Origin: Nostoc sp. KVJ3
GTDB taxonomy: Bacteria > Cyanobacteriota > Cyanobacteriia > Cyanobacteriales > Nostocaceae
Assembly: GCF_026127265.1 (NCBI RefSeq)
Contig: NZ_WWFG01000002.1
Coordinates: forward strand, 3,038,001 to 3,102,000
Direction of reading: 5' to 3'
Length of the DNA stretch: 64,000 nt
Shown here piece by piece: positions 46,187 through 56,013 of this stretch. The position numbers and the translations under genes were made by a program. Within the stretch, counting starts at the first letter, position 1. Every line of letters begins with the position of its first letter. The notes below the pieces were generated by a model. It was not told the DNA's origin. It saw nothing but the letters and a program-made list of their open reading frames with translations, and did no database searches.

Positions 46187-46612
46187 TTACTCCCCTTCCA
46201 TTGTAGAGAATGAGTTGGGGGTTAGGTCTGTATTTAATTCAAGCGAATCTAGTGGCTGACAAAAATTGTTTACCCCTTGCTTAAGGACATAAATCAAAAC
46301 TGGTGTTGCCAAAATCTTAGGAAAGGTTGGCATTGCTTTTAGATGTTCCATCATCTTTTGAAGTGAAGTATTAAGCAAATCTTCCCGATATTCTTGTTCG
46401 CAAATGACCACACGCCATTTTCTAGCCAGAGCATCTAACCACTCAGAATTTGCTCTTTCTGGTTGTTGTCCTGCTCTGATAGCTAGCGTCATTGCCGCAT
46501 CTTCTAAATCTCCATCACAGTCTTCAATCAAATCCAGCGCTTCCATATCGCTGGGGTCATCTGCTAATTGAGAGCGAAACTGTGCAATTTCTTGAGATGT
46601 TACTTTAGTCAT
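46187..46612 (-). CDS. Conserved hypothetical protein
   Basis: A soluble protein of 141 residues. The first half is acidic (SQLADDPSDMEALDLIEDCDGDLEDAA), and the second has helical segments (TSLQKMMEHLKAMPTFPKILATPVLIYVL). I prefer the ATG at 46612; the longer frame to 46642 starts in poor context. I do not recognise the family. The composition is unlike that of phage or toxin proteins. It has no evident operon partner. Confidence 0.65.
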   Translation of the reverse strand: MTKVTSQEIAQFRSQLADDPSDMEALDLIEDCDGDLEDAAMTLAIRAGQQPERANSEWLDALARKWRVVICEQEYREDLLNTSLQKMMEHLKAMPTFPKILATPVLIYVLKQGVNNFCQPLDSLELNTDLTPNSFSTMEGE

Positions 46613-46868
46613 GAGTCTTTGACAAGGCAGCGATCTGAACACTCAGTTATGCTACATCATTTCACAAAATTCCTGTTACAAATACGTTTTTCAGGATGCT
46701 TTCCAAATTTAAAATCCGTCTTGGAAAGTTATCTACCCTCCAGATTCGCGATCGCCGTCTTCCGGCGCACCTGATTGCTACAGACTTTCTGCACAGTCCA
46801 AAATTCCATAACATCTAAAACTCATGCAATTAGTGCCAAAATGCGTTCAAGTAAATATTTTTTACTAA

Positions 46869-46894
46869 AAAGCCTCATTTTTCAATGAGGCTTT
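46869..46894 (-). terminator. Intrinsic terminator of hgdD
   Basis: An 11-bp stem AAAGCCTCATT with its complement and a four-base loop, followed on the minus strand by a T-rich run. It lies 34 bases after the hgdD stop codon. Confidence 0.85.
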
Positions 46895-46927
46895 CAGAAT
46901 TTTTAATTGGAGATTAAATCAGCAGTA

Positions 46928-49168
46928 CTAGCGTAATCCTCTAACGCTAACAGACCGTTGTAACTGAGCTAAAGCGCGGTTGTAACCCAAAATTGCTGTG
47001 ACTCGATTACCTTCAGCTTGTGTGAGGTCATTTTCAGAGTTAATCACATCAGTTTGAGTGCCTACACCAGCTTGGAATCGCAAACGGGCTAAACGTAGAG
47101 CTTCTCTAGCTTGCTCTAAAGCGGTATTAGCAGTTTGAACGTTTTCCAAATTAGATTGCTGATTAGAATAGGCTTGTTCTACCTGAAAGCGGATTTGGTT
47201 ACGCTGTTCGGCAAATTGAGTTTCTGCGATCGCAATATTAGCTTTGGCCTGAGCTGCCTTTGCTACTGCTGCTCCCCCATCATACAAACTTAGGGTTGCT
47301 TGGACTCCTACTGAATAACCATCAGTGACGCTGACATTATCATTGAACTGATCTAGTAGGCTGTAGCTAGCTACCAAACTAACTTGGGGGCCTAGTGTTG
47401 AAAGTGCTTGCCGTCGCTGTTGTTCGCTAATGTTACGTTGCGCTAATTGCTGTTGCAATTCTGAACGGTTTTGATAAGCCAGGACAATAGTTTGCTCTAG
47501 GCTTTGGTTCCAAAGACCAGCTAATTGTACAGGGTCAGCGGCGCTAATATTCACCGACTGCGACAAACTGATCCGAGTAGCCAACTGACGACGGGCAATT
47601 TGCTGCTGAGAGATAGCATTAGTGAGGTTTTGTTGGGAATTAGCTAAAGTCACCTGCGATCGCAGCACATCGAACCGCGTACCAACCCCAGCTCGCTCTA
47701 ATGCTTCTGCATCACGCAAACTAGCCTCGGAGTTCTTCACAGCCGATTGGCTAATGCGGACTTGTTCATCCGCTTGTTGCAGATTGTAGTAGTCAGTAGC
47801 AACATTCAAACGGATTGTCTCATACTGAGTTTCTACAGCCAGTTCATCGGAGCGTTCCTGTTCCTCAGCCTGTCTGATGGTGGCTTGCCGATTCCCGGAA
47901 GTATATAGGTTATACGTCAGTTGTGCTTGACCATTAAAACCTGTACTAGGTACACCTGTGTTAGATACGAAACCTTGCTGTCTGGATAATTCGTCCTGAA
48001 GCTGATTAGCAGCAGACTGACTGCGAGCGATATTAGCACTAACTCCAAGAGTGGGAAGTAAAGCCGCTTGTGCCTCACGTACAGAGGCACGACTGCGTTC
48101 TAGCTGCAATATCGACACTTGCAAATCGTGGTTGTTCCGTCGTGCTAGCTCCAGAGCTTGTGCCAAAGTAATCGGCTGATTTCCCTGAAATGTCACTTCC
48201 TCGGCTTTGGTGGGAAATTGCAAGGGATTTGAGTTAGGAGTCAGGTTATTGGGAACTTGTACCGAACCTGCTGGTGCAGGAGTTACGCTTCCTGGTACAG
48301 TCGTAGGCTGTACCGAACCTGCTGGCGCAGGAGTTACACTTCCTGGTACAGTCGTAGGCTGTACCGAACCTGCTGGCGCAGGAATTACGGTTTCTGGTAC
48401 GATGGGACTTGGTGTCGAATTTGTCGGAATTGGGGTACTACTCTGAGCAATGCGATCGCCAACAGCATTTTGTTGTAAACAGCTAGAAGCTAGTAGCAAA
48501 GCAGCTGAGGAATCAGTCTTGCTTTTTCCCGCCTCCTGTGGACATCTTTGGGATGACAACAGTTTTGCTGAATCTACACCCATAGCTGAAGTTTGTAAAA
48601 ATGCTTGCAACTCAGTAACAGTATTTACCTTTTGAACCACTGGCTGCTGTGCAGAAGACAGGGACAAAAATTCTTTTTGGACAAAAGAGGGTTTTGAAGT
48701 GTAGTTGGGAACTACTATGTTCTCTGATTTTTGCCCAGAAGCACTTGAGTTAGTCTGTTTTTGGTTATTTTGAGCAGAAGGGCTGACATCTACCTGTTGG
48801 GAAGGATTAGAGGTAGGTATCAAACTTAAAAATCCACTTTCATCTTTCTTAAGTACTTGTTTTACGGGCAAAACAGTATTTACGGCTGCAAATACTGGAA
48901 TACTGTTATTACTTAAAGGCTTCATACTAAGTTTAGTGAAACCAAAACTATGTATTCGGGTTGGAACACTAACATTTGTACCATTCGGCAGTTGCGGATT
49001 CATAGTGTCCACAACTGAGTCTTGACCATAAGTAGAAGTCAAAACACTAGGAGAAGAAGCCAGCTGTACTCCAGTTAGTTTTACAGTCCCAGCCCAAGCA
49101 GGCTGAGTTGTTAAGACCGCTGCCGTCACACCAGGCAAGAAGCTATAGAATAATTGCTGTCCTTTCAC
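46928..49168 (-). CDS. hgdD: TolC-type outer-membrane efflux protein (HgdD-like)
   Basis: A protein of 746 residues. An N-terminal signal peptide (ends near PAWA-G) precedes a Ser/Pro-rich region of about 300 residues that holds three PAPAGSVQPTTVPGSVT-type repeats. Two TolC repeats follow (QPITLAQALELARRNNHDLQ and on; RLARLRFQAGVGTQTDVINSE). TolC trimers form the outer channel of export pumps. The position directly after kaiC matches HgdD (Alr2887) of Anabaena 7120, the TolC homologue that exports heterocyst glycolipids. I prefer a GTG at 49168 (GAGGG five bases upstream) to the GTG at 49180; both precede the same signal peptide. Confidence 0.87.
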   Translation of the reverse strand: MKGQQLFYSFLPGVTAAVLTTQPAWAGTVKLTGVQLASSPSVLTSTYGQDSVVDTMNPQLPNGTNVSVPTRIHSFGFTKLSMKPLSNNSIPVFAAVNTVLPVKQVLKKDESGFLSLIPTSNPSQQVDVSPSAQNNQKQTNSSASGQKSENIVVPNYTSKPSFVQKEFLSLSSAQQPVVQKVNTVTELQAFLQTSAMGVDSAKLLSSQRCPQEAGKSKTDSSAALLLASSCLQQNAVGDRIAQSSTPIPTNSTPSPIVPETVIPAPAGSVQPTTVPGSVTPAPAGSVQPTTVPGSVTPAPAGSVQVPNNLTPNSNPLQFPTKAEEVTFQGNQPITLAQALELARRNNHDLQVSILQLERSRASVREAQAALLPTLGVSANIARSQSAANQLQDELSRQQGFVSNTGVPSTGFNGQAQLTYNLYTSGNRQATIRQAEEQERSDELAVETQYETIRLNVATDYYNLQQADEQVRISQSAVKNSEASLRDAEALERAGVGTRFDVLRSQVTLANSQQNLTNAISQQQIARRQLATRISLSQSVNISAADPVQLAGLWNQSLEQTIVLAYQNRSELQQQLAQRNISEQQRRQALSTLGPQVSLVASYSLLDQFNDNVSVTDGYSVGVQATLSLYDGGAAVAKAAQAKANIAIAETQFAEQRNQIRFQVEQAYSNQQSNLENVQTANTALEQAREALRLARLRFQAGVGTQTDVINSENDLTQAEGNRVTAILGYNRALAQLQRSVSVRGLR
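48257..48405 (-). repeat. 51-bp in-frame repeats in hgdD
   Basis: A unit of 51 bases (17 residues, PAPAGSVQPTTVPGSVT) recurs about three times with few changes. It lies in the Pro/Ser-rich linker upstream of the TolC domain and probably varies in copy number between strains. Confidence 0.85.
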
Positions 49169-49271
49169 CGCATCCCTCACACGAAAATCAATCTAGCGGC
49201 AGAAAACCTTTCTTCACCACAGAATATAACACGATACTAAATTTAGGAAAGAATATACTACGATACTAAAT

Positions 49272-50834
49272 TTAGGGATCGGAACTCTGTTTGTCTTCAA
49301 AACGTCTGACAATTCGAGAAAGTTCCGCCTTTTCATCGATACTAACGCGAGTAGGAGCACCGCTGATAATCCGTTCGTAGTTTCTGAAAGAATCTTTAAT
49401 ATCGGGCCCGTCAGCAGTGATATTATACTCACGAATGCCCTTATCATGCCAAGACCCGCGCATTTTAAATACGTTAATTGCCCGCGACATTTCTCCACGG
49501 ATTTCTACGTACTGTAACATGATAATTGTATCGGTGATCGTAGAGATATGAGAATCAGTAATCGAATGGGCTCCCAAAAATTGGTCAGTTGTGTTAGTAA
49601 AGAAACCAGTAATTTCTTCTTGTTTAGCATAACCCGTCACACCAATTACAAACTGCCTAAATGCATTATTGCTCACTCCTCTAGCTAATGCCGATAGAGA
49701 ATCAATAGCGATCCGAGCTGGTTTGAAGACAGCAATTTCTGATTTAATAATTTGTAAGTGGTCTTCTAAACCAGTTGATTCAGGATAGGTACAAATTATT
49801 TTGAGTAAACCTTGATCCTCTAATTTTTCAAAATCAATTCCCCAAGACGAAGCATTCCGAGATAGTTGAGCGCGTGATTCTTCGTAAGCAAATAATATTG
49901 CTTGTTCTCCATTGAGACAACCATCTTGAATAAATTTACTGACTAACAAAGTTTTCCCAGTACCTGTGGCTCCTGTTGCTAAAATAATCGAATCTTTAAA
50001 GAAACCACCACCACACATTTCATCTAAGGTTTGGACACCAGAAGATACTCTGACATTAGAAGAGCGTTGAGTTAAACGCATTGCTCCCAATGGAAAGATG
50101 TTAACTCCTTCATTAGTAATCGTGAAAGGATACTCGCCCTTCATGTGAGTTGTGCCGCGCAATTTCAGAATTTCAATAGTGCGACGGCGGCGTTCTCCTT
50201 CTAAAACATTACGAACAATTACTACATTATCAGAAACAAATTCTTCCACACCAAAAGAAGCAACGGGGCCATATTCTTCACCTCGTTCAGTGGTAATTAC
50301 AGTGGTGACACTCAGTATTTTCAGACGTGCTACCAAGCGAAAAATCTCGCGCCGCACTACTCCCATCGCTTCGTACTGCTGAAATACGGCTGTCATTGAG
50401 TCGATAGAAACTCGTTTAGCTTTGTATTTGCGAATGGCATATTGTAGTCGTTCGATGAGCGCAGAAAGGTCAAAATTCCCAACGATATCTTGACCTTCTG
50501 GATCGGGAGACGCATCAAGAATAAACAACTTGCCTTCTTCAATTAGTCGTGGTAAGTTCCAACCGAAAATATGGGCGTTTTTAATAATATCACTGGGTGA
50601 TTCTTCAAAGGTAACAAATACTCCTGCTTCATCAAAGTAGGTGATACCATTGTAGAGAAACTGAAGAGATAATAAAGTTTTGCCTGTACCAGAAGTGCCA
50701 CTGATTAAGGTAGTTCTCCCAATTGGTAAACCACCATGACTAATATCGTCAAACCCCTCGATCATCGTGCGAATTTTTTCTACACCCCCATCTCTCGGAG
50801 ATTTCTTTGGTTCTATTTGTTCGTTTTCACTCAT
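49272..50834 (-). CDS. kaiC: Circadian clock ATPase/autokinase KaiC
   Basis: A protein of 520 residues with two RecA-like domains. Walker A motifs are GTSGTGKTLLS in CI and GATGTGKTLLVS in CII, with the catalytic Glu pair TFEESPSD in CI. The autophosphorylation pair falls at Ser431 and Thr432 (DSHISTITD), the same numbers as in Synechococcus elongatus. The C-terminal tail that binds KaiA (IDEKAELSRIVRRFED) is present. KaiC sets the 24-hour rhythm by timed phosphorylation. It lies in the order kaiA-kaiB-kaiC, as in other cyanobacteria. The ATG at 50834 is clear. Confidence 0.98.
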   Translation of the reverse strand: MSENEQIEPKKSPRDGGVEKIRTMIEGFDDISHGGLPIGRTTLISGTSGTGKTLLSLQFLYNGITYFDEAGVFVTFEESPSDIIKNAHIFGWNLPRLIEEGKLFILDASPDPEGQDIVGNFDLSALIERLQYAIRKYKAKRVSIDSMTAVFQQYEAMGVVRREIFRLVARLKILSVTTVITTERGEEYGPVASFGVEEFVSDNVVIVRNVLEGERRRRTIEILKLRGTTHMKGEYPFTITNEGVNIFPLGAMRLTQRSSNVRVSSGVQTLDEMCGGGFFKDSIILATGATGTGKTLLVSKFIQDGCLNGEQAILFAYEESRAQLSRNASSWGIDFEKLEDQGLLKIICTYPESTGLEDHLQIIKSEIAVFKPARIAIDSLSALARGVSNNAFRQFVIGVTGYAKQEEITGFFTNTTDQFLGAHSITDSHISTITDTIIMLQYVEIRGEMSRAINVFKMRGSWHDKGIREYNITADGPDIKDSFRNYERIISGAPTRVSIDEKAELSRIVRRFEDKQSSDP

Positions 50835-51100
50835 TGCTTGATAATAAAAGGGTATTAAAAACTGTTTGTTTTATTACTAAAGTTTGCATTCAATTCTTTC
50901 AAGAGTCTTTATAAAGCAAATATTAAGTAAATAGGGTAGTTGCCGACACAATTTCACTATAAAGATAGCAGAAATAAATATTTTGCCGTCATACACCAAG
51001 CTAAATAGTGCTAAAACTCTCTTGATTAGAGTTACACTAGCTTACTTGCCCACACCATTAAAATTTACTTTATCAATGCTCCATAACATCATTCATTATT

Positions 51101-51415
51101 TTATTCTTCTAAGTCTCCTTCACTCAGTTCTTCATAGAGTAAATCTAATCCAATCAATACTCTTTCTCGATCTGAAAGATCCCCGATAATTTTGCGAACT
51201 GGTGGAGGCAAAATTTTAGATAACGTTGGCGTTGCCAATATTTTATCTTCTTCTGCTAGTTGCGGGCTTTTCAGTACATCGATCACTTTTAAAGCATAAA
51301 CACCTTCAAACTCTTGTTCTAAAATATCTTTGAGTGTTTTTAATGCCCGGACTGAATTAGGGGTGTTTCCTGCTACATAAAGCTTGAGAACGTAGGTTTT
51401 TTTGGCTTTAATCAT
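51101..51415 (-). CDS. kaiB: Circadian clock protein KaiB
   Basis: A protein of 104 residues with the KaiB thioredoxin-like/fold-switching sequence (YVLKLYVAGNTPNSVRAL, VIDVLKSPQLAEEDKILATPTLSK, DRERVLIGLDLL) and an acidic tail (YEELSEGDLEE). It binds phosphorylated KaiC and sequesters KaiA, starting dephosphorylation. It is 266 bases upstream of kaiC. Length and motifs are normal. ATG at 51415. Confidence 0.97.
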   Translation of the reverse strand: MIKAKKTYVLKLYVAGNTPNSVRALKTLKDILEQEFEGVYALKVIDVLKSPQLAEEDKILATPTLSKILPPPVRKIIGDLSDRERVLIGLDLLYEELSEGDLEE

Positions 51416-51522
51416 ACTATATTTAAAGGTTAGTGACGAGCGGATAAATGCAGCATAAATTCGCGCTTGGGAGTAACTAATAGCTAAAGCTATTTTCCAA
51501 GTTGAGCATCGATAATTTTAAT

Positions 51523-52104
51523 TTATTTAGAAATCGAACTCCTATAGACTTCACACAGGTGAGCCAGGATATCTATTAACGTTAGGCGGTAATCAAGTAA
51601 GGTTTCGTTGCTTCTTCCTTCTAATCTTAGCTGGTTGGAAAATTCTTCAATTATTTCCATGTGAATTTCAATAATTTGGGGCACAGGAATATTAGCATAA
51701 AATATAGTATTGATAAATTTATCAATTTTTTCTTTTAGTGTTTTGTCTGTGCTAAAATAATTTATAAGGATTAGGCTGTAATCTAATTTAAGTTGTCTTA
51801 ATAATCCTTGCTTTTCTATTGGAGTCATCTCCTGGAAATGCTGTTGACTTTTTTGCATCTGACTAGCAAACACATAGATATATTTGCTAGTGTATGTGTT
51901 GGTTTGATTTTGTTGCGGCCAATTTGGTAAATAGTTGATTTTTCCAGAGGGAGTTGCAACAACGGGTAGGTAGCAAAATTGGGAAATAATCGCGTCAATA
52001 AACTTCCATGCCCACGCACTCAAACCTTTTTGCTTGGCTAAATCAACTAAATTATTTAAACATTTGTTAACATCAGGTTGCAGAATCAATATAGGTAATA
52101 ACAT
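51523..52104 (-). CDS. kaiA: Circadian clock protein KaiA, short form
   Basis: A protein of 193 residues. The C-terminal 105 residues are the KaiA four-helix domain that binds KaiC tails and dimerises (IPVPQIIEIHMEIIEEF, LRLEGRSNETLLDYRLTLID, AHLCEVYRSS). Full-length KaiA has about 284 residues with an N-terminal pseudo-receiver of about 135 residues. Here only about 85 unrelated-looking residues precede the domain, so the pseudo-receiver is absent or reduced. Short KaiA proteins are known in Nostoc and Anabaena. It still carries what is needed to stimulate KaiC autophosphorylation. ATG at 52104. Confidence 0.93.
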   Translation of the reverse strand: MLLPILILQPDVNKCLNNLVDLAKQKGLSAWAWKFIDAIISQFCYLPVVATPSGKINYLPNWPQQNQTNTYTSKYIYVFASQMQKSQQHFQEMTPIEKQGLLRQLKLDYSLILINYFSTDKTLKEKIDKFINTIFYANIPVPQIIEIHMEIIEEFSNQLRLEGRSNETLLDYRLTLIDILAHLCEVYRSSISK

Positions 52105-52670
52105 TTACTCTTTAATCTATCTCCTCGATCGCCCTGACCAAGAAACGTGGGCTGATAAGTTTAGCTAACGCTTCTAGGGTAATATTTGATGTGTAGTAAG
52201 CTGATAATTTTACCCCAAAATAAGGCTCTGTGTTAGCAGATAGGGCTAGACACTCAACAACAAGCAAGAGGGCAGCAACTGAGTGCTAGGACTTAGTAGG
52301 TCTTTGATGATGAGGTATATGTCAGCATAACAAGACACAGTAATTAATTCATTATTTGCAAATCTATCTATACAAGTAGATAGATTTTTTAATTTAGCTC
52401 CTTGATAAGATACTTAAACGAACTTAAAGGATTGTCGCATTCTAAATCATTATAATTCCTCAAGGTTCTAAAGCGAATCTTTGGGGCCATAATTGTTGTA
52501 GCCGTCGCTATCGATGAGGAGTTTAAATACCAGTAAGATGCTGGAGAAGCTAGTTGCGATGAATCAGAAACGTGGCCTCTTGGAAAAATGCACCTGTCTG
52601 CAAACAAGTGTCCGTGAGGGAAAATCCCGTTGTTTTATTTAATGGCGTTTAAATAACCAGAGTTGCTTAT
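52105..52670. promoter_or_regulatory. Divergent kaiA/histidine kinase intergenic region
   Basis: 566 bases that must hold the kaiA promoter and that of the divergent kinase. The frame at 52389-52607 looks random. An inverted repeat TCTATC...GATAGA (about 52364-52385) is the only structure I see. No clear promoter box. Confidence 0.45.
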
Positions 52671-55600
52671 ATGAGTCTTCTTAGAGGATATGGCTTCAGG
52701 CGAAAAGACCATCAACTGGCAGATGGAGATGCCGGAGGTTTCCACAGGAAGAATGACCCCCAAAGCCCTATGTTAATGTTACATTACCCGCTTTATGAAT
52801 TTCAGGCAACCGTACCTAGCTGCCTCCAAACGAGTTCTCTGGCAGTGGTGCTAAAGATTTTTGAGCAAGAGCAGTGCGATCGCTTGGTAGTGGTGAATCA
52901 GCAGCAATGCCCCGTCGGATTGCTGTATTCTGCCCGTTTAATCCAAAAATTATTAGCACATAGCGACGATAAAAATCTAAATTTACACCAATCACTAACC
53001 ATTTGGGGTCAAGGTCTAATTGAGCCAATACAAACAATATCAGCTTCTGAGCGTGTAGAGCAATTAGGCTTGCACTTATGTTATCCACAAGCCGAAAAAC
53101 ACCAGAACTTAGATTGGGCGCTGATTGACTCTGATGGTCGATATTTGGGATTGCTGGATAGTTCGCGTCTGTTGCGATCGCTAGCTAAGGAACAAATGGC
53201 TGGGTTACAAAGCTCAGACATCCAGAGGTCGCACCATGAGGATGATGCTGGTGTACAGCCGCCTCATAAACCCAAATCATTGGGACATCAGCCACTGGTA
53301 CTGTTGCTGGAAAGACTGCCTTGGGCTTTGATGTTGCAAACCGGTAGCGGCGAGGTGTTAGCCCGAAATCCCGCCTGGTGGCAGCAATTAGGAGCCTTGA
53401 AAGATCCAGAAGGAGTTAGGCAACAGGTAGAGGCAATACTTGTCCCGAAGTCCTCCGAAAAGTCAGAATATGTCACCCAACGAGCAATCAAGGTTCATCC
53501 CAATGCTAGGGAGAATGAATATGGTGGCGAACAAGAACTGACTCAGCAAGAAGCATCACCAGATGCTGTGTATAGTCGCTGCTATTTGGATAGTCAAGTG
53601 GGTACTTGTACCTGCGTTGTCGAAGTGCAAAATGGTCAGGAGCGAATCTGGCAATTTGCCAAAATTCCCTTAGATAGTCCTGAGTCAGAGATTCCCCTCA
53701 GTAATGATTTGTGGTTAGTTTTAGCGACCGATGTCACTGAACAGCAGCAGCTTTGTAAAGAATTAGCTGCAAAAAATGCCGATTTAATTCAACTAAATCG
53801 GTTAAAGGATGAGTTTTTAGCTTGTATTAGTCATGAACTCAAAACTCCCCTAACTGCCGTTCTAGGATTATCGCGCTTACTGGTAGATCAGCAGTTAGGA
53901 GAACTGAACGAGCGTCAAGCCCGTTATGCAGGTTTAATCCATCAAAGTGGCCGCCACTTGATGAGTGTGGTTAATGACATTTTAGATTTGACCCGGATGG
54001 AAACGGGGCAAATGGATTTGACATTGACTCCGGTGAAAATTCAGGCTGTGTGCGATCGCGCCCTATCGGAAGCCAAAGCCATCCACACCCAAACTACCAA
54101 AACAACATCCCAACCTCAAGAAAATATCCGTTCAACTGCTCCCCAATTCTGCCTTTCCATTGAACTAGGCTTAGATGAGATGGTGGCAGATGAGTTGCGC
54201 TTACGCCAGATGCTAGTACACTTACTTTCCAACGCCTTTAAATTCACCGAAATATCCGGCGAAATTGGGCTGCGGGTGAGTCGTTGGGAAGGATGGATTG
54301 CCTTTACAATTTGGGATACAGGTATTGGCATTCCTGAACACCAGCAACACTTAATTTTTCAAAAATTTCAACAACTAGAAAATCCTCTGACTCGGCAATT
54401 TGAAGGCACTGGTTTGGGGCTAGTATTAACTCGGGCCCTGGCTCGCCTCCACGGAGGAGATGTCAGTTTCTTATCTCGTGAAGGAAAAGGTAGCCAATTT
54501 ACCCTACTTCTGCCTCCCAGTCCGCCGAAAACAAGCTTTTCTGAGCCAGATATGGGAATTAGAGAAGATGAGGAGACACGATACCAAAAGACACGGGAAA
54601 ACTCTACAGCCGCTCGTCAGCATATTACTACATCTACACAACATCATCCCGCGAGTTTGCAACGATTGGTCTTAGTAGTTGAAGCAGTAGCCCGATATAT
54701 TGAAGACTTGACCGAAAAACTCAAAGGTTTAGGATATCGGGTAGTAATTGCGCGATCGGGGACTGAAGCAGTAGAAAAAGCTCGACGCTTGCAACCAATA
54801 GCGATATTTTTGAATCCTTTGCTACCTCTGCTTTCAGGCTGGGATGTGCTGACTTTACTAAAATCTGACACTGCAACTCGTCATATATCTGTAATTGTTA
54901 CCGCGACGGGAGCCGAAAAGGAGCAAGCATTTGCTAACCGAGCCGATGGTTTCTTAAGTTTGCCAGTAGAGCATCAGGTATTAGCACCAGTTCTCGAAAA
55001 ATTATGCGCCGCACAAGCCGTTCAGCAGCTAGGGTTAGACAATAGCGCTATTATCCCAACTAAAACCCCACTGCGAATTCTCAGGTTGGTAAATCCCCAA
55101 TTAGAATCGGTTAATCCCCATCCCTCACTTCGAGAACACCGAGTGATTGAAGTAGATGACCTAGATCAAGCAGAACTTTTGGCGCGAGTATGGCAGTTTG
55201 ACGTAATTTTGCTAGATGTCGAAAGTACTACTGCCCAAATTTATCTCCAACAACTAATTCAGCACCCGCGTTTGGCTGCTGTACCACTGGTTACTTGCGA
55301 TGTTGCAACCACCCTAATAGCTTCTAAAATACCAGGGTTATCTGTATTTCCTTACTTAACACCATTTACCAAAGACAACAGCAGTCGCAGTGAGAAAACA
55401 GATGCCTTACTATCAGTACTACAAATTGCTTCTGGTATTTGCTGTCCTCCTAACATCTTGGTAGTAGATTTGACAATGCTACGTGATTTCCCACAGGTAA
55501 GACGTAAGCCAGCTAAGAGTTCTCGGACAGAACAAAATTGCTCAATTAGTAGTGAAACTGCTGAACGGGGGTCTGAGTGGTTCCAAGCTTTAATTCAGTA

Positions 55601-55997
55601 CCTACAAACAGCAGGTTTCAAAGCGGCGATGAGTCCCTGTTGGGCAGAAGTGTTACAACAAATTCGCCACGAAAGTGTTGACTTATTGCTAATTTGTTTG
55701 GGAGAATCCGCTATCCACAAAGATGTGCTAAAGGCCCTAAAAACATTGGGAGATTCGCCCGACAAATTACCCCCAATTTTGGTACTAAATCAGCGATTAA
55801 ATCACCCAGAAACCAGTTTTCAGGCTGGGGTAGCTTATAAGGCAATTGACAAGCAGAAGAAGAATGGTTTGGAATCGATAGAAACTGTTGTGAGTGCGAT
55901 CGCTACCCGAATATTACCGCGTTCGATATCAATGGAAGACCTCTTAAAGCAAATCAATCAAGCTTTAGCTGTCAACGGTTACAATAGCAAATGTTAA
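52671..55997 (+). CDS. CBS/PAS hybrid histidine kinase with degenerate receivers
   Basis: A protein of 1108 residues. Order: a CBS-like pair (about 45-175), a PAS-like region (about 206-365), HisKA with intact ISHELKTPL (His388), HATPase (NAFKFTE, DTGIGIPE, GTGLGL), and three receiver-like modules starting near 663, 800 and 927. The first has FLNPLLP where the phospho-Asp should be, VVE in place of the acidic pair, and SLPV in place of the Lys motif. The second keeps an Asp in ILLDVES but lacks the acidic pair. The third has LLICLGE in place of the Asp site. The kinase half looks active while the receivers look unable to carry phosphate, which resembles CikA. It is divergent from kaiA. I recognise no named gene. 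An in-frame ATG at 52770 is an alternative start. Confidence 0.85.
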   Translation: MSLLRGYGFRRKDHQLADGDAGGFHRKNDPQSPMLMLHYPLYEFQATVPSCLQTSSLAVVLKIFEQEQCDRLVVVNQQQCPVGLLYSARLIQKLLAHSDDKNLNLHQSLTIWGQGLIEPIQTISASERVEQLGLHLCYPQAEKHQNLDWALIDSDGRYLGLLDSSRLLRSLAKEQMAGLQSSDIQRSHHEDDAGVQPPHKPKSLGHQPLVLLLERLPWALMLQTGSGEVLARNPAWWQQLGALKDPEGVRQQVEAILVPKSSEKSEYVTQRAIKVHPNARENEYGGEQELTQQEASPDAVYSRCYLDSQVGTCTCVVEVQNGQERIWQFAKIPLDSPESEIPLSNDLWLVLATDVTEQQQLCKELAAKNADLIQLNRLKDEFLACISHELKTPLTAVLGLSRLLVDQQLGELNERQARYAGLIHQSGRHLMSVVNDILDLTRMETGQMDLTLTPVKIQAVCDRALSEAKAIHTQTTKTTSQPQENIRSTAPQFCLSIELGLDEMVADELRLRQMLVHLLSNAFKFTEISGEIGLRVSRWEGWIAFTIWDTGIGIPEHQQHLIFQKFQQLENPLTRQFEGTGLGLVLTRALARLHGGDVSFLSREGKGSQFTLLLPPSPPKTSFSEPDMGIREDEETRYQKTRENSTAARQHITTSTQHHPASLQRLVLVVEAVARYIEDLTEKLKGLGYRVVIARSGTEAVEKARRLQPIAIFLNPLLPLLSGWDVLTLLKSDTATRHISVIVTATGAEKEQAFANRADGFLSLPVEHQVLAPVLEKLCAAQAVQQLGLDNSAIIPTKTPLRILRLVNPQLESVNPHPSLREHRVIEVDDLDQAELLARVWQFDVILLDVESTTAQIYLQQLIQHPRLAAVPLVTCDVATTLIASKIPGLSVFPYLTPFTKDNSSRSEKTDALLSVLQIASGICCPPNILVVDLTMLRDFPQVRRKPAKSSRTEQNCSISSETAERGSEWFQALIQYLQTAGFKAAMSPCWAEVLQQIRHESVDLLLICLGESAIHKDVLKALKTLGDSPDKLPPILVLNQRLNHPETSFQAGVAYKAIDKQKKNGLESIETVVSAIATRILPRSISMEDLLKQINQALAVNGYNSKC

Positions 55998-56013
55998 TAA
56001 TTCTCATTAACTT

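Noticed and set aside
48207..48478. Cys/Gly-rich plus-strand frames
   Set aside because: They are antisense translations of the Pro/Ala repeats in hgdD.
51101..52104. Possible frameshift upstream of kaiA hiding a full pseudo-receiver
   Set aside because: The region before 52104 has no receiver-like reading in any frame that I could see.
52389..52607. Open frame of 72 codons upstream of kaiA
   Set aside because: Its composition is Ser-rich and random-looking, with no ribosome site, and it lies in the divergent promoter region.
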